Source of the DNA: Thalassotalea eurytherma
GTDB lineage: Bacteria; Pseudomonadota; Gammaproteobacteria; Enterobacterales; Alteromonadaceae
Assembly (NCBI RefSeq): GCF_030161415.1
Contig: NZ_BSSU01000010.1
Coordinates: 124,001 to 188,000 of the forward strand
Length of the DNA: 64,000 nucleotides
Direction: 5' to 3'
Made by a program: the position numbers and the translations under genes
Shown: positions 26,448-35,133 of the stretch, piece after piece
Layout: every line of letters begins with the position of its first letter
Position numbering within the stretch: the stretch's first letter is position 1
The notes under the pieces: generated by a model
Database searches by the model: none
Told to the model about the DNA's origin: nothing
What the model saw: only the letters and a program-made list of their open reading frames with translations

Positions 26448-27213
26448 GATAAATGCTTTGGCACTAGCACTAGTGCCATTTTTCGCACTAGCCCAGGATG
26501 GCCCTGAAAAGAAAGAACCTGAATTAACAACAGCTATGGAACTTGGCTTTCTGTTAAAAACAGGTAATACCAACAGCGCAGATATCAAAGCAGGTGTTCA
26601 ACTTCGCTATGATCAAGCCTTATGGCGTAACTCTTTGGCGATAAACCTGCTTGCTAAAAAAGCAGAAGTCGAAGATGAAAATGGTGAAGATAGCTGGGTA
26701 ACTTCAGACCAAACATGGGATGTTGCTGCAAAGACTAACTACACAATTAACGAAGCGCACTCTAACTATGTGTACGGTAGTGCAGACTACAAGCAAGATA
26801 GATTTAGTGGTTTTGAAAACCAATCTTCTGTCTCTGCTGGTTGGGGTCGTCGTTGGTATAGTGATGAAGTTTCAAGCTTTGATGCCGATATCGGTCCGGG
26901 TTTCAAACGCGATGTTCTCATGGCAACGAGTACGATGCCAGAAGAAACTAAAGATGCATTCATTGTGCAGGCGTCAGGCTTGTACTTGCATAAAATCAAC
27001 GAGCATGTTGAATTTAGACAATACTTAGCTGCCAAATATGCAACTAAGAGTGGTGAAAACAGTGTTTACCGTAGTGAAACATCTGTAACAACGAAGCTTA
27101 TAGAAACATTACAATTAAAGTTTTCTTTAAATATCGATCATAACTCTGTCGTTGAAACGGGTACGAAGAAAACAGACACTGAAACTGCTGTAACAATTGT
27201 TTATAGCTTTTAG
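26437..27213 (+). CDS. DUF481 / YdiY-family outer-membrane protein
   Basis: The 258-residue protein has a signal peptide (FFALA|QD) and a predicted beta-barrel rich in alternating aromatic and polar residues. It closes with AVTIVYSF, the terminal Phe required by the barrel-assembly machinery. The segments ELGFLLKTGNTNSADIKAG and YGSADYKQDRFSGFENQSSVSAGWGRRWY are typical of DUF481 (YdiY, acid-inducible in E. coli). It overlaps the end of mscS by 11 nt and must be translated by coupling. The pairing of an MscS channel with an outer-membrane protein suggests a joint response to osmotic change, but that is inference. Confidence 0.9.
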   Translation: MKTKINALALALVPFFALAQDGPEKKEPELTTAMELGFLLKTGNTNSADIKAGVQLRYDQALWRNSLAINLLAKKAEVEDENGEDSWVTSDQTWDVAAKTNYTINEAHSNYVYGSADYKQDRFSGFENQSSVSAGWGRRWYSDEVSSFDADIGPGFKRDVLMATSTMPEETKDAFIVQASGLYLHKINEHVEFRQYLAAKYATKSGENSVYRSETSVTTKLIETLQLKFSLNIDHNSVVETGTKKTDTETAVTIVYSF

Positions 27214-27243
27214 CTAAACCTTTATCTAGCGCACTGTTTGATG

Positions 27244-27275
27244 AAAAAGCGATGGAGAAACTCATCGCTTTTTTT
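27244..27275 (+). terminator. Terminator after mscS-DUF481
   Basis: AAAGCGATG pairs with CATCGCTTT, followed by a T-run. The last bases overlap the stop of the convergent gene. Confidence 0.85.
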
Positions 27276-27693
27276 AATTACCTGATGACTCAAAAAATGT
27301 CACTTTGTAGCCCTGCTCCGTTAACCAATTCGCAGCCTGTTCCTTATCGTCAAATACAGCACGTTTAAATTGCCCTAACTCTTCAACGACCATTTTACTA
27401 ATGACCTGCTCTTTAATTGCTGAATGGCTATATACTTGCGCAGCTCTTCTTAAACCGTTATCAACACACCAATCTACCAGTGATTGAACAATATCGAAAA
27501 CATCAGCGCTACACAGCTCCCAACGGTCAAAGCATACATAATGCCCCCAAGTATCAGTGTATTCACTAGCAAGCGCTTTAAGCTCCTTAGCGTAGTTTAT
27601 TGCTGCTTCCTTATTCCATGTGCCTGAAAGTTCAGCATAAATCACCTTATTGTGGCGCCATATTTTATAGCCACCATGTTGATCAAACTTCAT
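27274..27693 (-). CDS. Hypothetical protein, possible STAS/SpoIIAA-like fold
   Basis: The protein has 139 residues and no signal peptide or membrane helix. Its sequence, with YKIWRHNKVIYAELSGTWNKEAA at the start, FDRWELCSADVF in the middle and FDDKEQAANWL at the end, resembles SpoIIAA-like/STAS-related proteins of marine gammaproteobacteria. In those, a short beta strand leads into a helix pair. The assignment is weak. The start at 27693 is chosen because homology-like sequence begins there; an in-frame start at 27771 adds a Cys/His-rich stretch without an SD. It is convergent with DUF481 and downstream of the aceA terminator. Confidence 0.65.
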   Translation of the reverse strand: MKFDQHGGYKIWRHNKVIYAELSGTWNKEAAINYAKELKALASEYTDTWGHYVCFDRWELCSADVFDIVQSLVDWCVDNGLRRAAQVYSHSAIKEQVISKMVVEELGQFKRAVFDDKEQAANWLTEQGYKVTFFESSGN

Positions 27694-27800
27694 ATCAACG
27701 CCATGTAAAACGTCTAAGCCATGATCAAAATCTAGCGTTGAATAGTCTAGAATGCAATGTAAACACAACACAATAGAATCGGCTTCAATGATATAAGTAT

Positions 27801-27830
27801 AAAAAAACGGCTAGAGTTACCTCTAGCCGT
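27801..27830 (-). terminator. Terminator of aceA
   Basis: ACGGCTAGAG and CTCTAGCCGT form a perfect 10-bp stem with a TTAC loop. It is followed on the minus strand by seven T's. Confidence 0.93.
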
Positions 27831-27858
27831 TTATTAATGAACTGGTTATTTTATAAAA

Positions 27859-29451
27859 TTAAAACTGGTTCATCGTATTGTCTTCACCAGCCGCTTTAAG
27901 CGCCGCTTCACCAGCAAAGTATTCTTTATGGTCATCACCCATGTCTGAGCCTGCCATATTTTGATGTTTAACACACGCAATGCCTTGGCGAATTTCTTTA
28001 CGTTGTACACCTTTAACATAACCTAGCATACCTTGGTCACCAAAGTACTCTTTAGCTAAGTTATCCGTTGATAAAGCAGCCGTATGATAAGTTGGTAAAG
28101 TAATTAAGTGATGGAAGATACCTGCTTCACGCGCAGCATCGGCTTGGAACGTACGAATACGGTTATCCGCTTCAACACTTAACTCTGATTCATCATATTC
28201 TGCGCTCATTAAGTTGTTACGATCGTAAGCTGATAAATCTTTACCTTCCTCAGTCCATGCATCAAATACTTGCTGACGGAAGTTCAACGTCCAGTTGAAT
28301 GACGGAGAGTTATTGTAAACAAGCTTCGCGTTAGGAATAACTTTACGAATCTCATTAACCATACCACCAATTTGTCCGATATGAGGCTTTTCAGTTTCAA
28401 TCCAAAGTAAGTCAGCACCGTTTTGTAATGACGTAATGCTATCAAGTACACAACGTGCTTCACCTGTACCTTGCTTAAACTGGAACAAGTTGCTTGGTAA
28501 ACGTTTAGGTCGTAGTAACTTACCATCGCGGTTAAGGACAACATCGCCATTGCTTAAATCAGCAGGTGCAACTTCTTCACAATCTAGGAAGCTATTGTAT
28601 TGGTCACCTAAATCACCTGGTTCTTTCGTTACAGCAATTTGTTTTGTTAAACCAGCACCTAAAGAGTCAGTACGAGCAACAATCACACCGTCATCAACGC
28701 CAAGCTCTAAGAATGCATAACGAACAGCACGAATTTTAGCTAAGAAGTCTTCATGAGGAACAGTAACCTTACCGTCTTGGTGACCACATTGCTTTTCATC
28801 TGATACTTGGTTTTCTAATTGGATACAACAAGCACCGGCTTCAATCATTTTCTTAGCAAGTAAGTAAGTTGCTTCTGCGTTACCAAAACCTGCATCGATA
28901 TCAGCAATAATTGGTACAACATGTGTTACATGGTTATCAATTTTATTCTGTACTGAAGTAGCTGTAGCCTCATCGCCAGCTTTACGCGCTGCATCAATCT
29001 CACGATAGTAACCACCTAGTTCACGCGCATCGGCTTGACGTAAGAACGTATAAAGTTCTTCAATTAAACTAGCGACTGATGTTTTTTCGTGCATTGATTG
29101 GTCAGGTAACGGACCAAACTCTGAGCGCAATGCTGCTACCATCCAACCTGATAGGTAAAGGTAACGGCGATCAGTATTTTCAAAATGCTTCTTAATTGAA
29201 ATCATTTTTTGTTGACCGATAAAGCCATGCCAACAACCTAACGATTGCGTGTACTTGCTAGGATCAGCATCGTAGTTGTCCATGTCTTGACGCATGATTT
29301 TTGCTGTATACTTAGCAATATCTAATCCCGTTTTAAAGCGGTTTTGAAGGCGCATGCGAGCAACAGATTCTGCAGAGATAGCATTCCAGCCTTCATTTTG
29401 AGTAGCAATTAATGATGCTGCATTATCAATTTCGTTTGTATAGGTCGACAT
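27859..29451 (-). CDS. aceA: Isocitrate lyase (long form)
   Basis: The 530-residue cytoplasmic enzyme splits isocitrate into glyoxylate and succinate, the first step of the glyoxylate shunt. The catalytic Cys is C222 in EKQCGHQDG. The segments VVPIIADIDAGFG, GVIVARTDSLGAG and LVYNNSPSFNW are characteristic. It is about 100 residues longer than E. coli AceA (434) and matches the long isoform of Pseudomonas and marine gammaproteobacteria. AAGGAA lies 6 nt before the ATG. The second shunt enzyme, glcB, is 2.7 kb away on the other strand, with a LysR gene and an LrgA/LrgB pair in between. Confidence 0.95.
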   Translation of the reverse strand: MSTYTNEIDNAASLIATQNEGWNAISAESVARMRLQNRFKTGLDIAKYTAKIMRQDMDNYDADPSKYTQSLGCWHGFIGQQKMISIKKHFENTDRRYLYLSGWMVAALRSEFGPLPDQSMHEKTSVASLIEELYTFLRQADARELGGYYREIDAARKAGDEATATSVQNKIDNHVTHVVPIIADIDAGFGNAEATYLLAKKMIEAGACCIQLENQVSDEKQCGHQDGKVTVPHEDFLAKIRAVRYAFLELGVDDGVIVARTDSLGAGLTKQIAVTKEPGDLGDQYNSFLDCEEVAPADLSNGDVVLNRDGKLLRPKRLPSNLFQFKQGTGEARCVLDSITSLQNGADLLWIETEKPHIGQIGGMVNEIRKVIPNAKLVYNNSPSFNWTLNFRQQVFDAWTEEGKDLSAYDRNNLMSAEYDESELSVEADNRIRTFQADAAREAGIFHHLITLPTYHTAALSTDNLAKEYFGDQGMLGYVKGVQRKEIRQGIACVKHQNMAGSDMGDDHKEYFAGEAALKAAGEDNTMNQF

Positions 29452-29761
29452 AGCGTTTCCTTAAGTTTTCTAAAGTATTAATAAAAGTTTTCACTGGGAA
29501 CGACATAAATACTAATACCCAAAACACTAATAACTGAAATATATTACAGCGATTACCACCATTCACAAAACTTATAATAGAGTTTTAACTCTATTACCTT
29601 TGAAAATTTAAACGCACAAAAACAACAAGTTAAAATAGATAAAAGCAAATTAAAACTAAAGTATTAGTTCTAATTTGATAAAAAGGTTTGTATAAAAAGG
29701 ATGATTAGCACTATAGTGAGTATGAAGATGACTTATAAATTATTAGAAAAACATTTTTATT
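29452..29761. promoter_or_regulatory. Divergent intergenic region between aceA and a LysR gene
   Basis: The 310 bp are very AT-rich and hold no gene. They must contain the promoters of aceA (leftward) and of the LysR regulator (rightward), and probably the regulator's binding sites. AACTCTATTA and TATAATAGAGTTTT form an inverted repeat-like pair near 29575-29597. No specific operator can be named. Confidence 0.5.
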
Positions 29762-30700
29762 ATGAATATATCTAAAATTGATTTAAACCTACTTATTTAC
29801 CTAGACGTTTTATTGCGAGAGAAAAACGTTACCAAGGCTGCTAGCCAGTTAAATATTACACAACCGGCAATGAGTAATGGTTTAAAGCGCCTACGCAATT
29901 TGTTTAACGACCCTATTTTAGTGCGAACGTCTGACGGCATGGTCCCGACTGAGCGCGCCAGAGCGCTAGCACCAGCCATTCGTAAAATATTATTGGAACT
30001 AGAAGAAGCATTACAAGGCGAAGAAGAATTCAACGAGCAACACTCTCAACGTGTCTTTCGCATCATGGCAAGTGATTATGCAGCTTCAACATTGCTGCCT
30101 GCTTTATTAAAAAAGATCAACAAAAAAGCGCCGAATATCACGATCGATATTATGACGCCTAGTGATGTGACATTCCACGATGTTGAAGCGGGTAAAATAG
30201 ATATGGCAATAAACCGCTTTGATGAATTGCCGCAATCTTTTCACCAAAAAACCATTTGGCGAGACACCTTCTCGTGTTTGCTCAGTGCGGATAATCCCGT
30301 AGTTTCTAAGTTCAATCTAAATACCTACCTATCAGCTAAGCATGTTTGGGTATCAAAGACTGGTTTTGGTGTCGGTGTTGGTATGGACCCAAAAGATGTG
30401 CAAAAACTGGGTTGGGTAGATGAGGCATTGGCTAGGTTGGGTAAAAAGCGTGACATTAAGGTATTCACACGTAATTACCATGTTGCCATGCAACTTGCGT
30501 ATGAAGATGAGCTCGTTGCCACACTGCCGACAAAAGCAGCCATGCTACATAAAGATGATGCAAACTTTACCGTATTAAAGCCACCATTTGAAATCCCTGA
30601 TATTGAGTTAAAAATGATCTGGAGTCCTTTGTTACACCATGATGCTAGCCATATTTGGTTCAGGCACCTGGTAATGGAAGCGGCGAATGAACAAAGCTAG
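29762..30700 (+). CDS. LysR-family transcriptional regulator, next to the glyoxylate shunt
   Basis: The 312-residue regulator has an N-terminal winged helix (KIDLNLLIYLDVLLREKNVTK, then SQLNITQPAMSNGLKRLRNLF). Next come DPILVRTSDGMVPTERA and the effector domain. The sequence is of the NahR/NodD/DntR/LeuO-like branch of LTTRs. It is divergent from aceA and overlaps the start of the lrgA-like gene by 14 nt. It therefore probably controls aceA and its own downstream membrane genes. No SD is visible before the ATG. The inducer is unknown; acetate- or fatty-acid-related signals would make sense but are not shown. Confidence 0.9.
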   Translation: MNISKIDLNLLIYLDVLLREKNVTKAASQLNITQPAMSNGLKRLRNLFNDPILVRTSDGMVPTERARALAPAIRKILLELEEALQGEEEFNEQHSQRVFRIMASDYAASTLLPALLKKINKKAPNITIDIMTPSDVTFHDVEAGKIDMAINRFDELPQSFHQKTIWRDTFSCLLSADNPVVSKFNLNTYLSAKHVWVSKTGFGVGVGMDPKDVQKLGWVDEALARLGKKRDIKVFTRNYHVAMQLAYEDELVATLPTKAAMLHKDDANFTVLKPPFEIPDIELKMIWSPLLHHDASHIWFRHLVMEAANEQS

Positions 30701-31064
30701 CTTTTTAAACCATGCTTATAGTGCGCTCGTGATAACCGCGAGCTTAGCACTAGGCTATGGAATAAATGCTGTCTTCGACTTTTTACCTGCCGCACTTTAC
30801 GGCATGTTATTACTTACCTTTGGCTTGCAAGCAGAGCTTGTTAATCCCCATAAATTACAAGCAAGTGTTGATTGGATCATTAAGCACATGGGCGTGTGTT
30901 TTGTGCCTGCCGGTGTTGGTATTATGGAACACGAAGCTTTAATCGCTGAGTTTGGCCTTGTACTTACCTTACTCGTTATTCTATCCACAATGACGTTATT
31001 ACTGGTAATAGGGTTGCTTTATCAAAGGCAATTAAATAAACAAAAAGCACTCGTTGATAGGTAA
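30687..31064 (+). CDS. CidA/LrgA-family membrane protein
   Basis: The 125-residue protein has four hydrophobic helices. Its sequence LPAALYGMLLLTFGLQAE, followed by DWIIKHMGVCFVPAGVGIMEH, is the signature of the LrgA/CidA (UPF0299, YohJ) family. In other bacteria these pair with LrgB/CidB and act as holin-like or pyruvate/organic-acid-linked membrane proteins. The ATG at 30687 lies inside the end of the LysR gene (14-nt overlap), and the lrgB gene begins 4 nt after its stop, so the three genes form a tight operon. Confidence 0.88.
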   Translation: MNKASFLNHAYSALVITASLALGYGINAVFDFLPAALYGMLLLTFGLQAELVNPHKLQASVDWIIKHMGVCFVPAGVGIMEHEALIAEFGLVLTLLVILSTMTLLLVIGLLYQRQLNKQKALVDR

Positions 31065-31068
31065 AAAC

Positions 31069-31761
31069 ATGCTTGCCCACCCTATCGATTTTATTTTCTA
31101 TATTTTACTTACAATCGTTACTTATCACCTGTTTGTTGTTATGCAAAACAAGCTTAAACTCATTTGGCTAAACCCGATGATGATGAGCCTACTTGTGCTC
31201 ATACCTATACTTTCGTTAAACGACATTAGCTATCAACGTTACTACCAAGATACTCAAATTTTCACTCAACTACTTGAACCCGCTATCGTGGCGCTTGGCT
31301 TTGTGCTCTACCAACAACTCCATACCATCAAAGGTCACTTGAAAGGTATTTTTATTATTCTTTCGAGCGGTATTAGCCTAATCATGCTGATTAATATGAT
31401 GATGACGATTTGGTTGCTTGAACGCTATGACATTGCGGTGTCTGTGTCTTTAAAATCAGTAACGACACCAATAGGGCTAGCATTAACAGAGCAACTCGGC
31501 GGTATTGCGGCCATCACCGCTGTATCTATTATTATCGCCGGCATTGTAGGTGCCATTTGGGGATTACCACTTTTAAAACGCTTTGGTATTAACGATCCGC
31601 AAGCCCAAGGCTTAGCAATTGGTTGCGCTAGTCACGCGCTAGGCACCGCAACGGTAAGTAAATTAAGCTACGAACACGGCGCATATAGTTCACTCGCGTT
31701 AGTAGTTTCAGCCGTAATTACAGCATTAATTAGCCCGCTTATTATTCCCTTCTTTAGCTAG
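31069..31761 (+). CDS. LrgB/CidB-family membrane protein
   Basis: The 230-residue integral membrane protein has about seven helices. KSVTTPIGLALTEQLGGI, QAQGLAIGCASHALGTAT and the final hydrophobic stretch are standard for the LrgB/CidB (YohK) family, which transports or exports metabolites such as glycolate/glycerate (plant PLGG1) or pyruvate. The ATG at 31069 is 4 nt after the LrgA stop with AGG upstream; an in-frame TTG at 31054 is less likely. Placed between aceA and glcB, a role in moving glycolate, glyoxylate-related acids or pyruvate across the membrane is attractive but unproven. Confidence 0.9.
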   Translation: MLAHPIDFIFYILLTIVTYHLFVVMQNKLKLIWLNPMMMSLLVLIPILSLNDISYQRYYQDTQIFTQLLEPAIVALGFVLYQQLHTIKGHLKGIFIILSSGISLIMLINMMMTIWLLERYDIAVSVSLKSVTTPIGLALTEQLGGIAAITAVSIIIAGIVGAIWGLPLLKRFGINDPQAQGLAIGCASHALGTATVSKLSYEHGAYSSLALVVSAVITALISPLIIPFFS

Positions 31762-32141
31762 TCATAAAATAAGTCTATAGCTATACAAGGGCTCTACTAC
31801 CACTATAAATACTAATGATATGCTTGATATCACGATAGATATTGCCGACATCAGAAAAAACAACTATAACCAAAACAAAACAAAAACCAAAACAATATTC
31901 ACTAAATCAATACCAACTATCATTTAGAGCAATAACTTTAAATAATGAGCACCTACCACATTCAAAAAATATAACTTTAACGTTTTAAATCAATAACTAA
32001 CAAACAAACAAAAATTCACTCATTGAAGGTTGTTGGTGTTTTTGTACTGATTCTTGCGCTAGACCTACTTGCGTCGTTGCTAGATTCCTCTTACATTCAC
32101 TACATATTTGTATGTAAAAGTAAAAACTTTCAGAGGTAGTT
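31762..32141 (+). promoter_or_regulatory. Leader region of glcB
   Basis: This 380-bp gap holds no gene. It contains a G-poor, A/C-rich stretch (about 31860-31905, many CAAAA units), followed by TA-rich DNA and a purine-rich SD (AGAGG) just before glcB. It must carry the glcB promoter. No recognisable riboswitch or operator was found. Confidence 0.5.
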
Positions 32142-34304
32142 ATGTCTTCTCGTATTTCTATTGCCAACTTATCGATTGATGAACAATTACATGAGTTCAT
32201 TAACAACACTGTACTACCTGGCCTGCCCGTATCAGCCGAACAGTTCTGGCAAGGTTTTTCTGAAATAAACACGCAGTTCTCTCGTGAAAACCGTGAATTA
32301 TTAGCAAAACGTGAATCACTGCAAAGCCAAATAGATAACTGGCATTTAGAAAACCCCACCTTTGACTTAGCAAGCTATAAGCAGTTTTTACAAGGCATTG
32401 GTTACTTGACTGCACCGGTAGACGACTTTCAAATATCAACAAGCAATGTTGACAAAGAAATTGCACAATTGGCTGGACCACAGTTGGTGGTGCCCATCAT
32501 GAATGCGCGTTTTGCGTTGAACGCGGTAAATGCACGTTGGGGTAGTTTATACGACGCACTTTATGGCAGTAATATTATAGATGAAGACAATGGCGCGGAA
32601 AAAGTTGGTGGCTATAACCCGGTACGTGGCCAAAAAGTTATCGCTTATGCTAAGCAGTGGTTGAATGAATCCTTACCACTCGTTAATGCTAATCATGAAA
32701 CAGTGCAACAATATAGCATTGAAAATAGCCAACTTGTATTAACACTCGTGAATGGCGAGCAAACCTTGTTAGATGACCAAACTCAGTGGCTTGGTTACAC
32801 TGGCGACAAAGCAGCGCCTTCCTCATTAATTTTCCAACATAACGGTTTACATATCGAGCTTTGCTTTGATGCAACTTCTCCAATAGGGAAGTCTGATAGC
32901 GCTCATATGAGTGATATTACCCTTGAGTCAGCATTAACAACCATTATGGATTGTGAAGACTCTGTTGCTGCCGTTGATGCTGAAGATAAAGTTATTGCCT
33001 ATAAAAACTGGTTAGGTTTAATGCAAGCTAACCTTACCGAGACTATAGAAAAAAGTGGATCTACATTCACACGCTCAATGAATACCGACAAAACCTTCAC
33101 GACACCTTCTGATCAAACGGCAACATTAAAGGGCAGAAGCTTGATGTTCGTTCGAAATGTTGGTCACTTGATGACGAATCCAGCTATTGTTGACGATAGC
33201 GGTAATGAAGTATTTGAAGGTATTATGGATGCGATGATCACCTCATTAATCGCTATGCATGATTTACAAGGACCAGCGCAAGGTGGAAACTCAACGGAAG
33301 GTTCTATTTATATTGTAAAACCTAAAATGCATGGTCCAGACGAAGTTAACTTTGCTAATCGGTTGTTTAACGCCGTTGAAAACGTACTCGGGTTACCTCG
33401 TAATACCATTAAAATGGGTATTATGGATGAAGAGCGCAGAACCAGTGTTAACTTGAAACAATGTATCTACCAAGCCCGCGAGCGTGTGGTTTTTATCAAT
33501 ACAGGTTTTTTAGACAGAACGGGTGATGAGATCCATACATCGATGTTAGCAGGCCCGATGACACGTAAGAACGATATAAAGCTTACTAAGTGGATCAGTG
33601 CATACGAGCAAAACAACGTTGATATTGGGCTATCGTGCGGCTTTAGCCAACGGGCCCAAATTGGTAAAGGAATGTGGCCGGTTCCTGATGATATGGCTAC
33701 CATGATGGATGTAAAAATAGGCCATCCAAAATCAGGTGCAAACACGGCTTGGGTGCCATCGCCAACGGCAGCAACATTACATGCATTGCACTATCATCAG
33801 GTAAATGTCGTTAAACAGCAGCAATTACTCTCTACGCGCACACCTATTAACCCTGACGACATGCTAAATATTCCGCTTGCTGATGATACGAGCTGGACGA
33901 TACAAGAAATAGAAAGCGAACTAGATAATAATGCTCAAGGTATTTTAGGTTATGTTGTTCGCTGGATAGACCAAGGTGTAGGCTGCTCTAAAGTCCCCGA
34001 TATCAATAACGTAGGGCTAATGGAAGATAGAGCTACATTGCGCATTTCTAGTCAACATATTGCTAATTGGCTAGCGCATAACATTTGTAGTAAAGAGCAG
34101 GTTCAAGCAAGCCTAGAAAAAATGGCAAAAGTTGTAGATGAGCAAAATCTACATGACCCTCACTACCAGCCTATGGCAATTAACGTCGAAAGCAGTATTG
34201 CTTTTTTAGCCGCCAGCGCTCTAATATTTGAAGGAAAAAGTCAACCTAGTGGTTACACTGAGCCTTTACTTCATCAATTTAGACAACAAAAAAAGGCAAT
34301 ATAA
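32142..34304 (+). CDS. glcB: Malate synthase G
   Basis: The 720-residue cytoplasmic enzyme condenses glyoxylate with acetyl-CoA to malate, the second step of the glyoxylate shunt. The long single-chain form G is shown by NARWGSLYDALYGSNII, TTIMDCEDSVAAVDAEDK, GRSLMFVRNVGHLMT and MGIMDEERRTSVNLK, which contribute to the active site. GAGGTAGTT precedes the ATG. It works with AceA encoded upstream on the other strand. The length is the same as in other GlcB proteins. A terminator follows. Confidence 0.96.
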   Translation: MSSRISIANLSIDEQLHEFINNTVLPGLPVSAEQFWQGFSEINTQFSRENRELLAKRESLQSQIDNWHLENPTFDLASYKQFLQGIGYLTAPVDDFQISTSNVDKEIAQLAGPQLVVPIMNARFALNAVNARWGSLYDALYGSNIIDEDNGAEKVGGYNPVRGQKVIAYAKQWLNESLPLVNANHETVQQYSIENSQLVLTLVNGEQTLLDDQTQWLGYTGDKAAPSSLIFQHNGLHIELCFDATSPIGKSDSAHMSDITLESALTTIMDCEDSVAAVDAEDKVIAYKNWLGLMQANLTETIEKSGSTFTRSMNTDKTFTTPSDQTATLKGRSLMFVRNVGHLMTNPAIVDDSGNEVFEGIMDAMITSLIAMHDLQGPAQGGNSTEGSIYIVKPKMHGPDEVNFANRLFNAVENVLGLPRNTIKMGIMDEERRTSVNLKQCIYQARERVVFINTGFLDRTGDEIHTSMLAGPMTRKNDIKLTKWISAYEQNNVDIGLSCGFSQRAQIGKGMWPVPDDMATMMDVKIGHPKSGANTAWVPSPTAATLHALHYHQVNVVKQQQLLSTRTPINPDDMLNIPLADDTSWTIQEIESELDNNAQGILGYVVRWIDQGVGCSKVPDINNVGLMEDRATLRISSQHIANWLAHNICSKEQVQASLEKMAKVVDEQNLHDPHYQPMAINVESSIAFLAASALIFEGKSQPSGYTEPLLHQFRQQKKAI

Positions 34305-34322
34305 GCCACAGCTAGTAAATTA

Positions 34323-34345
34323 GGGAGGTTAACCTCCCTTTTATT
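34323..34345 (+). terminator. Terminator of glcB
   Basis: GGGAGG and CCTCCC form a stem with a TTAA loop, followed by TTTTATTT. Confidence 0.85.
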
Positions 34346-34497
34346 TGCCATTAATCTTAAAATGTCGGCACTTTATCCCAATTTGGTGGTTGATGACTTA
34401 AAAGCTCCCTATAGTTATGACGTAACTAGCTTAACATTTTTGTAACAAATAACTTGTACAGTGTTTAAACTATGCAGATTCTGCCTTGGAGCAAACT

Positions 34498-34899
34498 ATG
34501 AGTACCGTTAACAAATTTTTTCCTGCAGTGATCGTTTTTTCTTTATCTTGCCTTGCAAGCTTTTCTGTGAGTACTGCGGCTCAAGAAATTAAAAATACAA
34601 TACCTTCTGCGATGGCAAACAACCAGCCAGTTAAACATGTATATCCTTCTCTAGCAGGCAAAGTATCGTTACAAGTAGAGGCATATAAGAACGTTAATGT
34701 GTCTTATTCACCGGTTATTACAAGCTCAAACCAAGAGTACATACCTACCAAGTCGCTTGTTAAAAACAAAGGTAGCAAAATATTTACGTTTTTCACCCGC
34801 TTTAATGACAACCTCCATTTATTGTTTTCGTGGTTCAAAAGTGACAATAAACCTGTCGCAAAAGAAAGCGTAAAATTACCAACGAAAACCTGTAACTAA
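34498..34899 (+). CDS. Exported hypothetical protein
   Basis: The 133-residue protein has an N-terminal signal peptide (FFPAVIVFSLSCLASFSVSTAA) but no recognised domain. The mature part is basic and Ser/Asn/Lys-rich, with an aromatic segment FTFFTRFNDNLHLLFSWF near the C-terminus and a final Cys. That segment may form a short amphipathic or membrane-active helix. GGAG lies 7 nt before the ATG at 34498, favouring this start over one 12 nt upstream. It is alone on its strand between glcB and the sigma-factor operon. No function can be assigned. Confidence 0.65.
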   Translation: MSTVNKFFPAVIVFSLSCLASFSVSTAAQEIKNTIPSAMANNQPVKHVYPSLAGKVSLQVEAYKNVNVSYSPVITSSNQEYIPTKSLVKNKGSKIFTFFTRFNDNLHLLFSWFKSDNKPVAKESVKLPTKTCN

Positions 34900-35133
34900 C
34901 CTGAATTAAACGGATACATTTACACGACATTTATTAACGTTTTTGCCTTGATAAAACAGCTACTATAATCGCTTTAGCTTCGGCAAAATCTGTTGAACAA
35001 CACCTACCCTCACCTGTTTGTTGGTATAGCTATATCCGGGATTGCCACATGGTTTCTATTATCAAATGAATCAATAACAACAAGTCGCTAACTGCTTTGC
35101 TAGGCAGCTAGCGAATTACAAGTAAACTAATCG

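Noticed and set aside
31762-32141. Riboswitch or structured leader before glcB
   Set aside because: The region is long enough but A/C-rich with little pairing potential, and no known aptamer motif is seen.
35085-35113. Imperfect hairpin CGCTAACTGC/GCAGCTAGCG downstream of the coiled-coil gene as a terminator
   Set aside because: The stem pairs at 9 of 10 positions but no clear T-run follows on the minus strand, so termination is not supported.
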